Shown piece by piece: positions 8,127-17,619 of a stretch of 64,000 nucleotides of DNA. Every line of letters begins with the position of its first letter. Positions within the stretch are counted from its first letter, which is position 1. Both the position numbers and the translations under genes were made by a program. Under the pieces are notes generated by a model. The model was given only the letters and a program-made list of their open reading frames with translations. It was not told the origin of the DNA and made no database searches. The stretch comes from Ottowia testudinis (GTDB taxonomy: Bacteria > Pseudomonadota > Gammaproteobacteria > Burkholderiales > Burkholderiaceae_C): positions 2,542,001 to 2,606,000 of the forward strand of contig NZ_CP071796.1 in NCBI RefSeq assembly GCF_017498525.1, written 5' to 3'.

Positions 8127-9095
8127 TCAATTGAAGGAACCGATGCGCTTGAGGTCGCCAAAGTTCATCCACACGAAGAAGGCCTTGCCCACAAGGTTGC
8201 GATCGGGCACAAAACCCCAGAAGCGCGAATCCAGCGAATTATCGCGGTTGTCACCCATCACGAAGTAATGCCCCTCGGGCACCTTGCAGACCACGCCCTC
8301 GACGTTGTATCGGCAATTGTCCTTGTACTTGAAGTCGAAGGCACCCGCGACGAAACCCGGGCGGCGCTCGTCGATCATGATCCGGTGGTTTTTCACGCCC
8401 AGCAGTTCGTCGAACTGCTTGAAATACTCCATCGTCGACTCGTCGAAGAAGTCGGACACCGCCGTCGTCTGCACGGGCTGCCCATTGATGGTGAGCCGCT
8501 TGCCGAGGTAGGCCACTTCGTCGCCCGGCAAGCCCACGACCCGCTTGATGTAATCCACGCTGGGCTGCGGCGGATAGCGGAACACCACCACGTCGCCGCG
8601 CTGCACCGCATCGCCCTCGGTCAGGCGGGTGTTGATCACCGGCAGCTTCAGGCCGTAGGTGAACTTGTTCACCAGGATCAGATCGCCCACCAGCAGCGTG
8701 GGAATCATTGATCCAGACGGAATCTTGAACGGCTCAAAGACAAAGGAGCGCAGCAGAAACACCACCAGGATGACCGGAAACAACCCCGCCGTCCAGTCGA
8801 GCCACCAGGGTTGGGCCAGTACGCGCTCACGCGCTGTGGATAGCTCACCGTCGTCTACCTGCGTGATGCCTTGCGCGGCCAGTCCAGCGCGCCGCTGGTC
8901 GGATTGCACCTGCAACGCCTGAGCCGCGGCGCGGCGGCGCGGCAGAAAGATGAAGCGCTCGGCCAGCCAATACAGCCCGGTCACCAGCGTGGCCATGAAC
9001 AGCAGCAGGGCGAAGTTGCCCTCCATGGCGCCCAGATACCACGCGCCGCCGTAGCCAACGAAGCCTGCGAGGATGATGGCGGTCAGAAACGGCAT
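8127..9095 (-). CDS. lepB: Signal peptidase I
   Basis: Inner-membrane serine protease that removes signal peptides from exported proteins. It has 322 residues from ATG 9095, which shares one base with the lepA stop (TGATG). A TTG three bases upstream is less likely. Two N-terminal membrane segments are present (about 5-24 and 28-45), then a cytoplasmic loop and a third helix at 105-117. The catalytic Ser129 is in FKIPSGSMIPTLLVGD, the Lys184 general base in YIKRVVGLPGD, and box E reads GDNRDNSLDSRFWG. The lepA-lepB coupling is the same as in E. coli. Confidence 0.96.
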   Translation of the reverse strand: MPFLTAIILAGFVGYGGAWYLGAMEGNFALLLFMATLVTGLYWLAERFIFLPRRRAAAQALQVQSDQRRAGLAAQGITQVDDGELSTARERVLAQPWWLDWTAGLFPVILVVFLLRSFVFEPFKIPSGSMIPTLLVGDLILVNKFTYGLKLPVINTRLTEGDAVQRGDVVVFRYPPQPSVDYIKRVVGLPGDEVAYLGKRLTINGQPVQTTAVSDFFDESTMEYFKQFDELLGVKNHRIMIDERRPGFVAGAFDFKYKDNCRYNVEGVVCKVPEGHYFVMGDNRDNSLDSRFWGFVPDRNLVGKAFFVWMNFGDLKRIGSFN

Positions 9096-10903
9096 CAATC
9101 TTCCACCTGCAGAATGGCCAGGAAAGCCTCCTGGGGCACTTCAACCGATCCGATCTGCTTCATGCGTTTCTTGCCTGCTTTTTGCTTTTCCAACAGCTTG
9201 CGCTTGCGGCTGATGTCGCCACCGTAGCATTTTGCCAGTACGTTCTTGCGCAACGCCTTGATGTTCTCACGCGCGATCACGTTGGCGCCGATGGCGGCCT
9301 GGATCGCGACATCGAACTGCTGCCGGCTGATGATTTCGCGCATCTTGGCCGCCACGGCTCGCCCGCGATATTGGCTCTGGCTACGGTGCACGACGATCGA
9401 CAACGCATCGACCTTCTCGCCATTGAGCAGGATGTCCACCTTGACCACATCCGAGGCGCGGTACTCCTTGAATTCATAGTCCATCGACGCATAGCCGCGG
9501 CTAACCGATTTCAGCTTGTCAAAGAAGTCGAGCACGATCTCGCCCAGTGGCAGCTCGTAGGTGAGCATCACCTGCCGGCCGTGATAAGCCATGTTGAGCT
9601 GCACGCCGCGCTTCTGGTTGGCCAGCGTCATCACCGGGCCCACATACTCCTGCGGCATGTACAGATGCACGGTGACGATGGGTTCGCGGATCTCGTTGAT
9701 CTTGCCTTGATCGGGCATTTTCGATGGGTTCTCGACGTGCATCACTTCGCCATCGGCTTTTTCGACCTCGTACACCACGCTGGGTGCGGTGGTGATCAGG
9801 TCCATGTTGAACTCGCGCTCCAGGCGCTCCTGCACGATTTCCATGTGCAGCAAACCCAAAAAACCGCAGCGAAAACCAAAACCCAGCGCTTGGCTGACTT
9901 CCGGCTCGAAATGCAGCGACGCATCGTTGAGTTGAAGCTTCTCCAGCGAATCGCGCAGCGCATCGTACTGATTGGCCTCGGTCGGGTACAGGCCGGCAAA
10001 TACCTGCGGCTGGATTTCCTTGAAGCCGGGCAGCGCCTGGTCGGCCGAACCCAGGTTGTTGGGCAACTTCTTCTCCAGCGTGATGGTGTCGCCCACCTTG
10101 GCCGCTTTCAGCTCCTTGATGCCGGCGATGATGAAGCCCACCTCGCCGGCCTTCAACTCCTCCCGAGCTTGCGTGGCCGGCGTGAACACGCCCACGTTGT
10201 TGGCCTCGTACGCGGCGCCAGTGGCCATCATCTTGAAGCGCTCGCCCTTCTGCAGCCTGCCGTCAACCACGCGCACCAACATCACCACGCCGACGTAGGC
10301 ATCAAACCACGAATCGATGATCATCGCCCGCAGCGGCGCATCCGGCTTGCCGCGCGGCGGCGGCACCTTGGCGACGATCTGCTCCAGCACGTCATCAATG
10401 CCCATGCCGGTTTTGGCAGAGATGGCCAGGGCATCGCTGGCGTCGATGCCGATCACGTCTTCGATCTCGACCTTGGCGTTCTCCGGATCGGCCTGCGGCA
10501 AATCCATCTTGTTCAGCACGGGCAACACTTCAACGCCAAGGTCAAGCGCGGTGTAGCAGTTGGCCACCGTCTGTGCCTCGACCCCTTGCGAGGCGTCGAC
10601 GACCAGCAGCGCGCCTTCGCACGCCGACAGCGAACGCGAGACCTCGTACGAAAAATCCACGTGGCCCGGCGTGTCGATGAGATTGAGGTTGTAAACCTGT
10701 CCATCGCGCGCTTTGTATTGCAGCGCCGCGGTCTGGGCCTTGATGGTTATCCCCCGCTCTTTTTCGATGTCCATCGAGTCGAGCACCTGCGCGCTCATCT
10801 CGCGGTCAGACAGGCCACCACAACGCGCGATGAGGCGATCCGCGAGCGTCGACTTGCCATGATCAATGTGCGCAATGATTGAAAAATTTCTGATGTGGTC
10901 CAT
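9095..10903 (-). CDS. lepA: Elongation factor 4 (LepA)
   Basis: Translational GTPase that binds the ribosome, linked to initiation efficiency and back-translocation. It has 602 residues from ATG 10903 ([20 protein letters not shown]), against a family norm near 600. Upstream in-frame codons would add unconserved residues. G1 is [10 protein letters not shown]3 is [11 protein letters not shown] and G4 is [11 protein letters not shown]. The LepA-specific C-terminus includes [20 protein letters not shown] and the lysine-rich end [20 protein letters not shown]. The ribosome-binding site is weak. The gene is preceded by a short leader with a strong intrinsic terminator (10948-10980), which suggests separate control from mucD. 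Confidence 0.97.
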   Translation of the reverse strand: MDHIRNFSIIAHIDHGKSTLADRLIARCGGLSDREMSAQVLDSMDIEKERGITIKAQTAALQYKARDGQVYNLNLIDTPGHVDFSYEVSRSLSACEGALLVVDASQGVEAQTVANCYTALDLGVEVLPVLNKMDLPQADPENAKVEIEDVIGIDASDALAISAKTGMGIDDVLEQIVAKVPPPRGKPDAPLRAMIIDSWFDAYVGVVMLVRVVDGRLQKGERFKMMATGAAYEANNVGVFTPATQAREELKAGEVGFIIAGIKELKAAKVGDTITLEKKLPNNLGSADQALPGFKEIQPQVFAGLYPTEANQYDALRDSLEKLQLNDASLHFEPEVSQALGFGFRCGFLGLLHMEIVQERLEREFNMDLITTAPSVVYEVEKADGEVMHVENPSKMPDQGKINEIREPIVTVHLYMPQEYVGPVMTLANQKRGVQLNMAYHGRQVMLTYELPLGEIVLDFFDKLKSVSRGYASMDYEFKEYRASDVVKVDILLNGEKVDALSIVVHRSQSQYRGRAVAAKMREIISRQQFDVAIQAAIGANVIARENIKALRKNVLAKCYGGDISRKRKLLEKQKAGKKRMKQIGSVEVPQEAFLAILQVED

Positions 10904-10947
10904 CAAGGAATGCTGGCAAGTATTTGAATTAGCACGAAGCGCGCATG

Positions 10948-10980
10948 AAAAAAGGGCGCGCCAGTGATATGACGCGCCCT
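10948..10980 (-). terminator. Intrinsic terminator just upstream of lepA
   Basis: On the minus strand AGGGCGCG, a 12-nt loop and CGCGCCCT form a perfect 8-bp GC-rich stem followed by TTTTTT. It lies between the lepA start and any promoter in the gap, so it can stop or attenuate lepA transcription. Confidence 0.8.
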
Positions 10981-11326
10981 CAACCAACAATCTATGGCAA
11001 CTGCGATAGTTGGATCTTCATTGTAGGCAAAAAGCGCGTCAACTGAAGCTCCAACTCACGATGTTGCCGTCGTTGTGACGCTGCAACGAAAAATTATCAA
11101 CAGTTTATCAACAGAATGGGTGCAATGGTTTTTGGCAGCCGAAGCCACGCCTGTGGACTATCGGTGGATTGCCAAGCCCGGTGCCACATCGTGGTAACAA
11201 GCCGAATCAATATATGAAGTAGCGCGCATTGCAGGCCGATATTCTATCCAAACCTGTATTAAACATCTGTAAACCTGGGCATGGTTGCCTCCGGCTCCAA
11301 CTCAGTCCATTGGTGGACGCCGTCGC

Positions 11327-11364
11327 AAAAAAGCCCCAACCCGACCTTAGACTGGGGGCTTTTT
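11327..11364 (-). terminator. Intrinsic terminator after mucD
   Basis: AAAAAGCCCC (11328-11337) pairs with GGGGCTTTTT (11355-11364), giving a stem flanked by A and T runs on both sides. It could work in both directions. It lies 16 bp past the mucD stop and closes the rpoE-rseAB-mucD unit. Confidence 0.88.
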
Positions 11365-11379
11365 GATCACGACAATCCG

Positions 11380-12876
11380 TCAACGGGATGGTCGAACCAG
11401 CACGAATTGCACCAAGTCCCCGCGCTGCACCAGCATGTTGACGGGCTTATTGCGGTCGGCCTTGCCGACGGCAGCTTCGAAATCCCGCACATTCTGGATG
11501 TCGACATTGCCCACGGAAAGAATCACATCACCCTCACGCAGGCCAGCGCGCGCGCCCGCTTCAGTTGCGGCCTCCACGCGCACGCCGCGCTTGGCCTTCA
11601 GTTCTTTTTTCTGCGCCTCCGTCAGATCGGTGACCGTCAGACCCAGCGCCTGAGCGGCACCGGCAGGCTTCGGCGGCTCACTGCTGCGCCCGGCAGGCCG
11701 GCGGCTGGCGGCTTGGTCCGGCTCGAGTTCCGCCACCGTGATGCTCAGATCGCGCGACTGGCCCCGCCGGAACACCGTGATGCCGCTTCGGGTGCCAGGC
11801 TTGGCATTGCCGACCAGCCGTGGCAAGTCGGACGCCTTGTCAATTGTCTTGCCTTCGAACCGCGTGATGATGTCGCCCGCCTCGACGCCGGCCTTTTCGG
11901 CGGGCGAGCCGCTCTCGACACTGCGCACCAGCGCGCCCTGCGGCTTGCCAAGCCCAATCGACTCGGCCACGTCGCGCGTCACCTCGGCAATTTGCACACC
12001 GATGCGCCCGCGCGTGACGCGGCCGGAGGCGCGCAACTGTTCGCTCACACGCATGGCTTCGTCGATGGGTATCGCAAACGAGATGCCCATGAAGCCGCCC
12101 GAGCGAGAATAGATCTGGCTGTTGATGCCGACCACCTCGCCGCGCATGTTGATGAGCGGGCCGCCCGAATTGCCGGGGTTGACGGCGACGTCGGTCTGAA
12201 TGAAAGGCAAATAATCGCCAGTGTCGCGCTGCTTGGCGCTGACGATACCGGCCGTTACCGAGTTCTCCAGTCCGAACGGCGAGCCAATGGCCATGACCCA
12301 CTCGCCGACGCGCAGGCGATTGACGTCACCGATCCGCACCGCCGGCAGGCCCGTGGCCTCGATCTTCACCACCGCAACGTCGGTGCGTTTGTCAGCGCCG
12401 ATGATCTTGGCCTTGAACTCGCGCTTGTCGGGCAGGGTGACCAGCACCTCGTCGGCGCCTTCCACCACATGGGCGTTGGTCATGACAAAGCCGTCGGCCG
12501 AAATGATGAAGCCCGAACCCACGCCGCGCGGCACCTCACGTTCGGGCTGATCCTGTGGGTTCGCTCGCGGCCCTTGCGGACGCGGCATGTTGGGCAACGG
12601 AATGCCAAAGAAACGCCGGAAGAACTCCTGCATTTCTTCATCCCCCGCGCCACCGCGGCCGCCGGCACCGGCCCGCACGCGCTCCACCGTGCGGATGTTG
12701 ACCACCGCCGGGCCCACCTGGTCGACCAGGTCGGTGAAATCAGGCAGACCGCGCACCGAAGGGGCCACGGTGGCCGGCGCCTGCGCGGCGGCGATCGTTG
12801 GCACGGTGAGCGCACCCACGGCCACCATCGGCGCCACCAAGGCGATCAGGCTCAATTGCTTTTTCATGATCCACAT
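11380..12876 (-). CDS. mucD: Periplasmic serine protease MucD (DegP/HtrA family)
   Basis: HtrA protease that degrades misfolded periplasmic proteins and limits sigma-E activation. It has 498 residues from ATG 12876 (a second ATG at 12867 starts MKKQLSLIAL). A signal peptide spans about 5-32 (ends IAAAQA). The trypsin-like triad is His136 (TNAHVVEG), Asp166 (RTDVAVV) and Ser237 (GNSGGP). PDZ1 follows at about 285-380 (GRIGVQIAEVTRDVAESIGL), and a second PDZ ends the protein (RAGLREGDVILSVGNVDIQN). A Gly/Arg/Pro-rich linker at 70-118 between the N-terminus and the protease core resembles the HtrA LA loop. Its place after rpoE-rseA-rseB parallels Pseudomonas algU-mucABCD. Confidence 0.95.
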   Translation of the reverse strand: MWIMKKQLSLIALVAPMVAVGALTVPTIAAAQAPATVAPSVRGLPDFTDLVDQVGPAVVNIRTVERVRAGAGGRGGAGDEEMQEFFRRFFGIPLPNMPRPQGPRANPQDQPEREVPRGVGSGFIISADGFVMTNAHVVEGADEVLVTLPDKREFKAKIIGADKRTDVAVVKIEATGLPAVRIGDVNRLRVGEWVMAIGSPFGLENSVTAGIVSAKQRDTGDYLPFIQTDVAVNPGNSGGPLINMRGEVVGINSQIYSRSGGFMGISFAIPIDEAMRVSEQLRASGRVTRGRIGVQIAEVTRDVAESIGLGKPQGALVRSVESGSPAEKAGVEAGDIITRFEGKTIDKASDLPRLVGNAKPGTRSGITVFRRGQSRDLSITVAELEPDQAASRRPAGRSSEPPKPAGAAQALGLTVTDLTEAQKKELKAKRGVRVEAATEAGARAGLREGDVILSVGNVDIQNVRDFEAAVGKADRNKPVNMLVQRGDLVQFVLVRPSR

Positions 12877-12936
12877 AGTTTGTTTGCTCTTATTGACTCA
12901 GCAGTACACAGGCGGCAAAGCCGCCCGTGGCCCCGA

Positions 12937-14031
12937 TCAGGGCCGCCGTTGCAGCGCCTGCAGAAATGCCTGCAGCGTGACCAGCGGCACTTCGCCCACC
13001 GCGGCGACCCACCAATCGCCCGCGCGATCGTGCAGACGGCGCGTCAGCGTGTGCGTGGCGCCGATCGACGAAGAGCCTTCGCTCGGATGGCGCTGACGGT
13101 CGAACGGCTCCATGAACAGCGACACCGTGGCCAATCCGTCCGAAAAAATCCACTGCACCAGCGGTGCGGCTTTCGAATCTGACCGGCGATAACAGTTTTC
13201 CGGCTTAAAGCCCGGGATCGCTGTTTTCAGCTGCCAACCTTCGGCGTCGGGCGTGGTGCGCGCACGCTCGGCCTTGACCACCTGGTAGCCATCGGTATCG
13301 CCCATCATTCGGCGCAGCTTCTCTCCGTGAACCGGCGCGCCGAGTTGCAGCTCGGAGAAGGCGGCTTGTTCCAGAACCTTGCCGGCACGGTCAAGGGTTT
13401 GGGTCTTGATCACCAGACCGGTCTGCTTTTCGCTCCAGATGCGGTAGCCAAAACGCCACTCGTCGTTTGGACTCAACAGCACGATGTCGGCATCAAAGCC
13501 CGCCACCCTGCCCTGCCCAAGCTCGCGCGCGGCATAAAAATCAGACGTGGGGAAGCCCTGGCCGAGATTGAGCAGGTTGGGGAAAATGCCGCTCGACTCA
13601 CTTCGATCCAACTTCACCACACGCGCTTCGGGCAGGAAAGTCATCACCGAATCATTGCGGCGGAACGTGGAACGCGGCACGCCGGTCAAGGCTTCCACAC
13701 GCTCAATTTGCACGTCCCCTTCGCAGACATGCCAGATGCGTGCGCTGGACATGGCCCCGGACGATGAAGACACCACGAAGGTGCCCATGTACGACGGCAC
13801 GCGCGACGCCTGCTGCAGCCGCACCAGCCATTCGGCGACGCTGCGCTGGGGTGGGCCGATAGGCCGGTCAGGCGCGCCACCACCCAAGGCCGCGCCGCTT
13901 TGCGCGCCGGCCAGCGTGACCAGACCGCCCGCACACCAGACGAGCGCCGCCTGACGCAAGCGCCGCCGCCAGCCAGAGGCCGGCAGGCAGAGTGCGGGAT
14001 TCGAGCCTGAGCCCTGCAACACCGTGGTCAT
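12937..14031 (-). CDS. rseB: Sigma-E regulator RseB (MucB)
   Basis: Periplasmic protein that binds RseA and protects it from proteolysis; it senses lipoprotein or LPS stress. ATG 14031 shares a base with the rseA stop (TGATG), giving 364 residues. An N-terminal hydrophobic segment (QAALVWCAGGLVTLAGAQ, about 28-46) should act as the signal peptide. The lipid-binding domain starts at EWLVRLQQASRVPSYMGTFV and contains WHVCEGDVQIERVEALTG. The C-terminal MucB/RseB domain contains PGFKPENCYRR, VQWIFSDGLATVSLFMEPFD and THTLTRRLHDRAGDWWVAAVGEVP. The neighbours rpoE, rseA and mucD agree with the assignment. Confidence 0.93.
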   Translation of the reverse strand: MTTVLQGSGSNPALCLPASGWRRRLRQAALVWCAGGLVTLAGAQSGAALGGGAPDRPIGPPQRSVAEWLVRLQQASRVPSYMGTFVVSSSSGAMSSARIWHVCEGDVQIERVEALTGVPRSTFRRNDSVMTFLPEARVVKLDRSESSGIFPNLLNLGQGFPTSDFYAARELGQGRVAGFDADIVLLSPNDEWRFGYRIWSEKQTGLVIKTQTLDRAGKVLEQAAFSELQLGAPVHGEKLRRMMGDTDGYQVVKAERARTTPDAEGWQLKTAIPGFKPENCYRRSDSKAAPLVQWIFSDGLATVSLFMEPFDRQRHPSEGSSSIGATHTLTRRLHDRAGDWWVAAVGEVPLVTLQAFLQALQRRP

Positions 14032-14663
14032 CAACGGCCAGAGCCCTCGAACGTGGCGTTGCGCAGAAAGCCCGCAGCCTGCCCCAGCGCCGAGGCGCCC
14101 GCGGTCTGCCGATGCGCAGCCAGCAATTCGTCCAGGCGTGCATCGCGCAGCATCACGGCGCCAGCATCAGCCGTCTCGGACGCGGCGGCCACCGGCGCCG
14201 ACAATGCCATCACCTGTGCGCTGCGGGCCGGCGCGCCACCCTGAGCCAGCTGGGCACCGGAACCGGGTTGCGGCCCGATGCCGCCGAGGGTGCCCCAACC
14301 GATGGCCGCCACGGCGGCAAACGAGGCCAATCCGGCCACCAGCTTCCAACGGAACACGCCGTCATTGGCGGCTGGGCGAGCAATGTCCGGCAGAGGCACC
14401 GCCAACCTCTCGGCGGGCCGGGCTTCGTATTTCAGCCGGGCATTCAGACGGGTGACAAACGCCGCATCATGCCCGCAGGCCGCCAGATCGCTTGAACGCA
14501 AGACGTCGCCCACCAAGTGATAAACGTGCCAGCATTCGCGCGCATCCGTGGTCGCCATGCACTGCAGCACGGCCGACGCCTCGGCGCCCACCAGCTGCCC
14601 ATCCATCAAGGCGGACACCGCTTCACGATCGAATGCCAAAGGTCTGTCGACTTGAGTTTTCAT
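14031..14663 (-). CDS. rseA: Anti-sigma-E factor RseA (MucA-like)
   Basis: Inner-membrane anti-sigma factor that holds sigma-E (RpoE) until regulated proteolysis. It has 210 residues from ATG 14663 (MKTQVDRPLAFDREAVSALM). The N-terminal anti-sigma domain has the typical VSALMDGQL start and the CWHVYHLVGDVLRSSDLA helix. A single membrane span is at about 108-128 (WKLVAGLASFAAVAAIGWGT), followed by an Ala-rich periplasmic tail ending in DELLAAHRQTAGASALGQ. The order rpoE-rseA-rseB-mucD is the conserved envelope-stress cassette, and the coding units touch or nearly touch. Confidence 0.93.
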   Translation of the reverse strand: MKTQVDRPLAFDREAVSALMDGQLVGAEASAVLQCMATTDARECWHVYHLVGDVLRSSDLAACGHDAAFVTRLNARLKYEARPAERLAVPLPDIARPAANDGVFRWKLVAGLASFAAVAAIGWGTLGGIGPQPGSGAQLAQGGAPARSAQVMALSAPVAAASETADAGAVMLRDARLDELLAAHRQTAGASALGQAAGFLRNATFEGSGR

Positions 14664-14698
14664 GATGATCACCGTGACCTATTTTTCCCACCCGCCCC

Positions 14699-15331
14699 TC
14701 ACCAACGCTTGCCTGTTTGGTGGCTCAGCAAAGGCTTCACCTTGGCTGAAATCGCCTCGCGCGCACGAAAAATCCGCGAGCGCACGGTGCCGATCGGGCA
14801 ATTCATGGCTTCCGCAATCTCTTCATAGCTCAAGCCCTCGATCTCGCGCAGGGTGACAGCCTGGCGCAAGTCCTCGGGCAACGCCTCCATCGCGGAATTG
14901 ACGGCGGCGGCGATTTCACGCGCTGCCAGTTCTGTCTCCGGGGTGGATTCGGAGGTTAGTTCGTTCTCGCGCCGGGAAGTTTCATCATCGTCGTCGGAGG
15001 ATTTCAACGCGGCTTCGGTCATCACCGGGTCGCGCTTGAGCTCCATGAGCGACTTCTTGGCGGTGTTGACGGCGATGCGGTAGAGCCAGGTGTAGAACTG
15101 GGCATCACCGCGAAACTGATGCAGCGCGCGCCAAGCGCGTATGAAGGTTTCCTGCGCGATATCGGGCACCAGGTCGACATCGCGCACCATGCGGCCGATC
15201 AGCCGCTCGATGCGGCGCTGGTACTTGATGACCAGCAGCTCGTAGGCACGGTCGTCGCCCGCCGCCGCGCGTTCGACCAGCAGCGCGTCGCTGTCGGCTG
15301 GGGCGGGAGGGGCGGCGGGGTATTCGGTCAC
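14699..15331 (-). CDS. rpoE: RNA polymerase sigma-E factor (RpoE/AlgU)
   Basis: Group 4 (ECF) sigma factor for envelope stress. It has 210 residues starting at a GTG (15331; TEYPAAPP). Region 2 spans about 20-92 (DDRAYELLVIKYQRRIERLI and DIAQETFIRAWRALHQFRGD, with FYTWLYRIAVNTAKK). An acidic linker (SSDDDDETSRRENE) leads to region 4 at about 140-195 (LPEDLRQAVTLREIEGLSYE, then EIAEAMNCPIGTVRSRIFRA). The linker is longer than in E. coli RpoE but common in betaproteobacteria. The GTG start may lower its yield relative to its anti-sigma factor, which starts with ATG 35 bp beyond the rpoE stop. A sigma-E-type promoter was not identified with confidence. Confidence 0.95.
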   Translation of the reverse strand: MTEYPAAPPAPADSDALLVERAAAGDDRAYELLVIKYQRRIERLIGRMVRDVDLVPDIAQETFIRAWRALHQFRGDAQFYTWLYRIAVNTAKKSLMELKRDPVMTEAALKSSDDDDETSRRENELTSESTPETELAAREIAAAVNSAMEALPEDLRQAVTLREIEGLSYEEIAEAMNCPIGTVRSRIFRAREAISAKVKPLLSHQTGKRW

Positions 15332-15368
15332 GAAAAAACAGGCTTCAAAAACAGCGACGCGCCCGGCA

Positions 15369-15863
15369 TCAGGCGCGTTCGGTCTCGGCGGCCGGCGTGG
15401 AGCCGGCGGACGCCGAGGTCAGCGGCGAATATAGCGCACAGCGCAGCAGGTGCCAGCGCGCTGGGTCGTTGCGGGCTTGGGCCCACAGCCAGCAGCCCCG
15501 CGCGCCACTGGCCGGTTGGAACCACAGCAGCATCCAGCGCTGAGCATCGAGCCGGAGCAGCACTTGCGCGCCCTCGCCGCCCATCTCCACCGCCTCGACC
15601 GGTGCGCCGACGAACCAGCATTCGCCATCCCAGCGCAGCGTGCGCGCGCGTTGGTGGCGCCAGAAGTTCAGCATGGCCGCCACGGCACCGCACCAGAAAA
15701 CTATCAAAATAATAGCTGCTAGCGCTTTCTGGACATACGCCAGCGGCCAAAACGACACTGAACACACCACAGCCAACGCACCACAGATGGCCATCCCCGC
15801 GAGCACGCCAGCCAACGCACGCGTGCGCCCCACCGGATAAACGACCGCAGGCGCTCGCATCAT
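15369..15863 (-). CDS. YgfX/CptA-like inner-membrane protein
   Basis: 164 residues from the double ATG at 15863/15860; a TTG at 15881 is less likely. Two hydrophobic helices (ALAGVLAGMAICGALAVVCS and ALAAIILIVFWCGAVAAMLN) are followed by a beta-rich domain (LRWDGECWFVG, VLLRLDAQRWMLLWFQP) and a final WHLLRCALYSP. This layout and the closing W-x-x-L-R motif resemble YgfX (CptA), known in E. coli as an inhibitor of cell division or partner of SdhE; this is inference. DNA encoding the second helix (15700-15752) is a family A repeat copy, so part of a membrane segment (FWPLAYVQKALAAIILIVF) appears to come from a mobile palindrome. Confidence 0.55.
   Translation of the reverse strand: MMRAPAVVYPVGRTRALAGVLAGMAICGALAVVCSVSFWPLAYVQKALAAIILIVFWCGAVAAMLNFWRHQRARTLRWDGECWFVGAPVEAVEMGGEGAQVLLRLDAQRWMLLWFQPASGARGCWLWAQARNDPARWHLLRCALYSPLTSASAGSTPAAETERA
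15700..15752. repeat. Family A repeat inside the YgfX-like gene
   Basis: CTATCAAAATAATAGCTGCT, then AGCGCTTTCTGGACATACGC and CAGCGGCCAAAA matches the full element from the AGCTGCT end to the GGCCAAAA end. It reads through in frame and encodes most of the second hydrophobic helix. Confidence 0.85.
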
Positions 15864-15933
15864 GAAGCGGGAAGTGATCAAGCCTCATGCGCGCAGCCAC
15901 CGATGGCGCCGCGTGCGACCACGCGCCGCACCG

Positions 15934-17184
15934 TCAGGCGCGCTTGAACACCAACGAGCCGTTGGTGCCGCCAAAGCCGAAATTGTTTTTCAGCGCGTAG
16001 TCCATCTTCACATCGCGCGCCGTGTTGGCGCAGTAGTCCAGGTCGCATTCCGGGTCCTGGTTGAAGATGTTGATGGTGGGCGGCACTTTTTGATGGTGCA
16101 GCGCCATCACCGTGAACACGCTCTCGATGCCGCCGGCCCCGCCCAGCAGGTGGCCGGTCATCGACTTGGTGGAGCTGACCACGACCTGTCGCGCGGCATC
16201 GCCCAGCGCCGCCTTGATGGCGTTGGTTTCATTGACGTCGCCCAGCGGCGTCGAGGTGCCATGCGCGTTCACATACCCCACCGCATCGGCGTTGACACCC
16301 GCGTCACGCAGCGCATTGACCATGGAGCGGCGCGGGCCGTCCACGTCTGGGGCGGTCATGTGAAAGGCATCGCCGCTCATGCCAAAGCCCACCAGCTCGG
16401 CGTAAATCCTGGCGCCGCGCGCCTTGGCGTGTTCGTATTCTTCGAGCAACACCACGCCAGCGCCCTCGCCCAGCACGAAACCATCGCGATCCTTGTCCCA
16501 GGGGCGCGACGCGGTCTTCGGATCGTCGTTGCGGGTCGACAAGGCGCGTGCGGCCGCGAACCCGCCCACGCCCAGCGGCGACACGGTGGATTCAGCGCCA
16601 CCGGCGACCATGACATCGGCGTCGCCACACTGAATCAGCCGGGCAGACAGGCCGATCGCGTGCAAACCCGAGGTGCAGGCCGTCACAACGGCGATGTTGG
16701 GGCCCTTGAATCCAAAGCGGATCGAGGCGTGCCCGGAAATCATGTTGATGATCGACGCCGGCACGAAAAACGGCGAAATGCGGCGCGGGCCGCGGCTCGT
16801 GTACTCGACGTGCGTCTCCTCGATCATTGGCAGCCCGCCAATGCCCGAGCCGATGTTGCAGCCGAAACGCTCGGCCTGCTCGGGGCTCAGCGCCTCACCC
16901 GCCGGCAGCCCGGCATCGGCCACGGCCTGGGCGGCGGCGGCCAAGCCCAAATGAATGAAGCGATCCATGTGGCGAGCCTCTTTTTCGGCGATGTAGTCGC
17001 CGACGTTGAAGCCCTTGACTTCTCCCGCGAAGCGGCAGGCCAGCGCCGAGGCATCGAATTGAGTGATCAGGTCGATGCCCGAGCGCCCCGCCAGCAGGCT
17101 GGCCCAGCTCTCGGCCACCGTGTTGCCCACGGGGCTGACGCAGCCCAGGCCGGTAACGACAACGCGGCGTCGATTCATGCTCAT
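15934..17184 (-). CDS. fabF: 3-oxoacyl-ACP synthase II (FabF)
   Basis: Condensing enzyme that elongates acyl-ACP with malonyl-ACP. It has 416 residues. The active-site nucleophile Cys170 is in [10 protein letters not shown]; the two histidines are in [11 protein letters not shown] (His308) and [13 protein letters not shown] (His344, with Lys340). The C-terminal [14 protein letters not shown] is the standard end. ATG 17184 ([10 protein letters not shown]) is used; the ATG two codons on is equally possible. It lies 107 bp downstream of acpP and completes the plsX-fabHDG-acpP-fabF series. Confidence 0.97.
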   Translation of the reverse strand: MSMNRRRVVVTGLGCVSPVGNTVAESWASLLAGRSGIDLITQFDASALACRFAGEVKGFNVGDYIAEKEARHMDRFIHLGLAAAAQAVADAGLPAGEALSPEQAERFGCNIGSGIGGLPMIEETHVEYTSRGPRRISPFFVPASIINMISGHASIRFGFKGPNIAVVTACTSGLHAIGLSARLIQCGDADVMVAGGAESTVSPLGVGGFAAARALSTRNDDPKTASRPWDKDRDGFVLGEGAGVVLLEEYEHAKARGARIYAELVGFGMSGDAFHMTAPDVDGPRRSMVNALRDAGVNADAVGYVNAHGTSTPLGDVNETNAIKAALGDAARQVVVSSTKSMTGHLLGGAGGIESVFTVMALHHQKVPPTINIFNQDPECDLDYCANTARDVKMDYALKNNFGFGGTNGSLVFKRA

Positions 17185-17291
17185 CGGATCTTGTTGGACG
17201 GTGTATGAACAAGCCGGCCCTCCCGGCCGGCCGTGGCGGCAAGCTGGCCATGCGGGCCGCTGCCTGCGCTTCGTGCCTGACGCGGCGCGGC

Positions 17292-17619
<328 letters not shown>

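Larger units (their letters stand above)
10904..11379 (-). other. 476-bp mucD-lepA intergenic region (leader, possible small RNA)
   Basis: No convincing protein gene is seen. In the minus direction it holds, in order, the mucD terminator (11327-11364), about 300 bp of lower-GC sequence with two TTATCAACA repeats (about 11093-11112), and a -10-like TACAAT (11025-11020) with only a weak -35 at the right distance. A CCAAC...GTTGG dyad and a second intrinsic terminator (10948-10980) then lie 45 bp before the lepA ATG. This fits a terminated leader or a small RNA of about 70 nt. Confidence 0.5.

Noticed and set aside
11093-11112. Two TTATCAACA repeats as DnaA boxes or an origin
   Set aside because: Each has one mismatch to TTATCCACA, there are only two, and no dnaA, gidA or parAB gene is near. 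Chance in an AT-richer gap is likely.
11281-13182. 633-codon frame opposite mucD
   Set aside because: Begins inside the mucD terminator region and reads the reverse of a clear HtrA protease.
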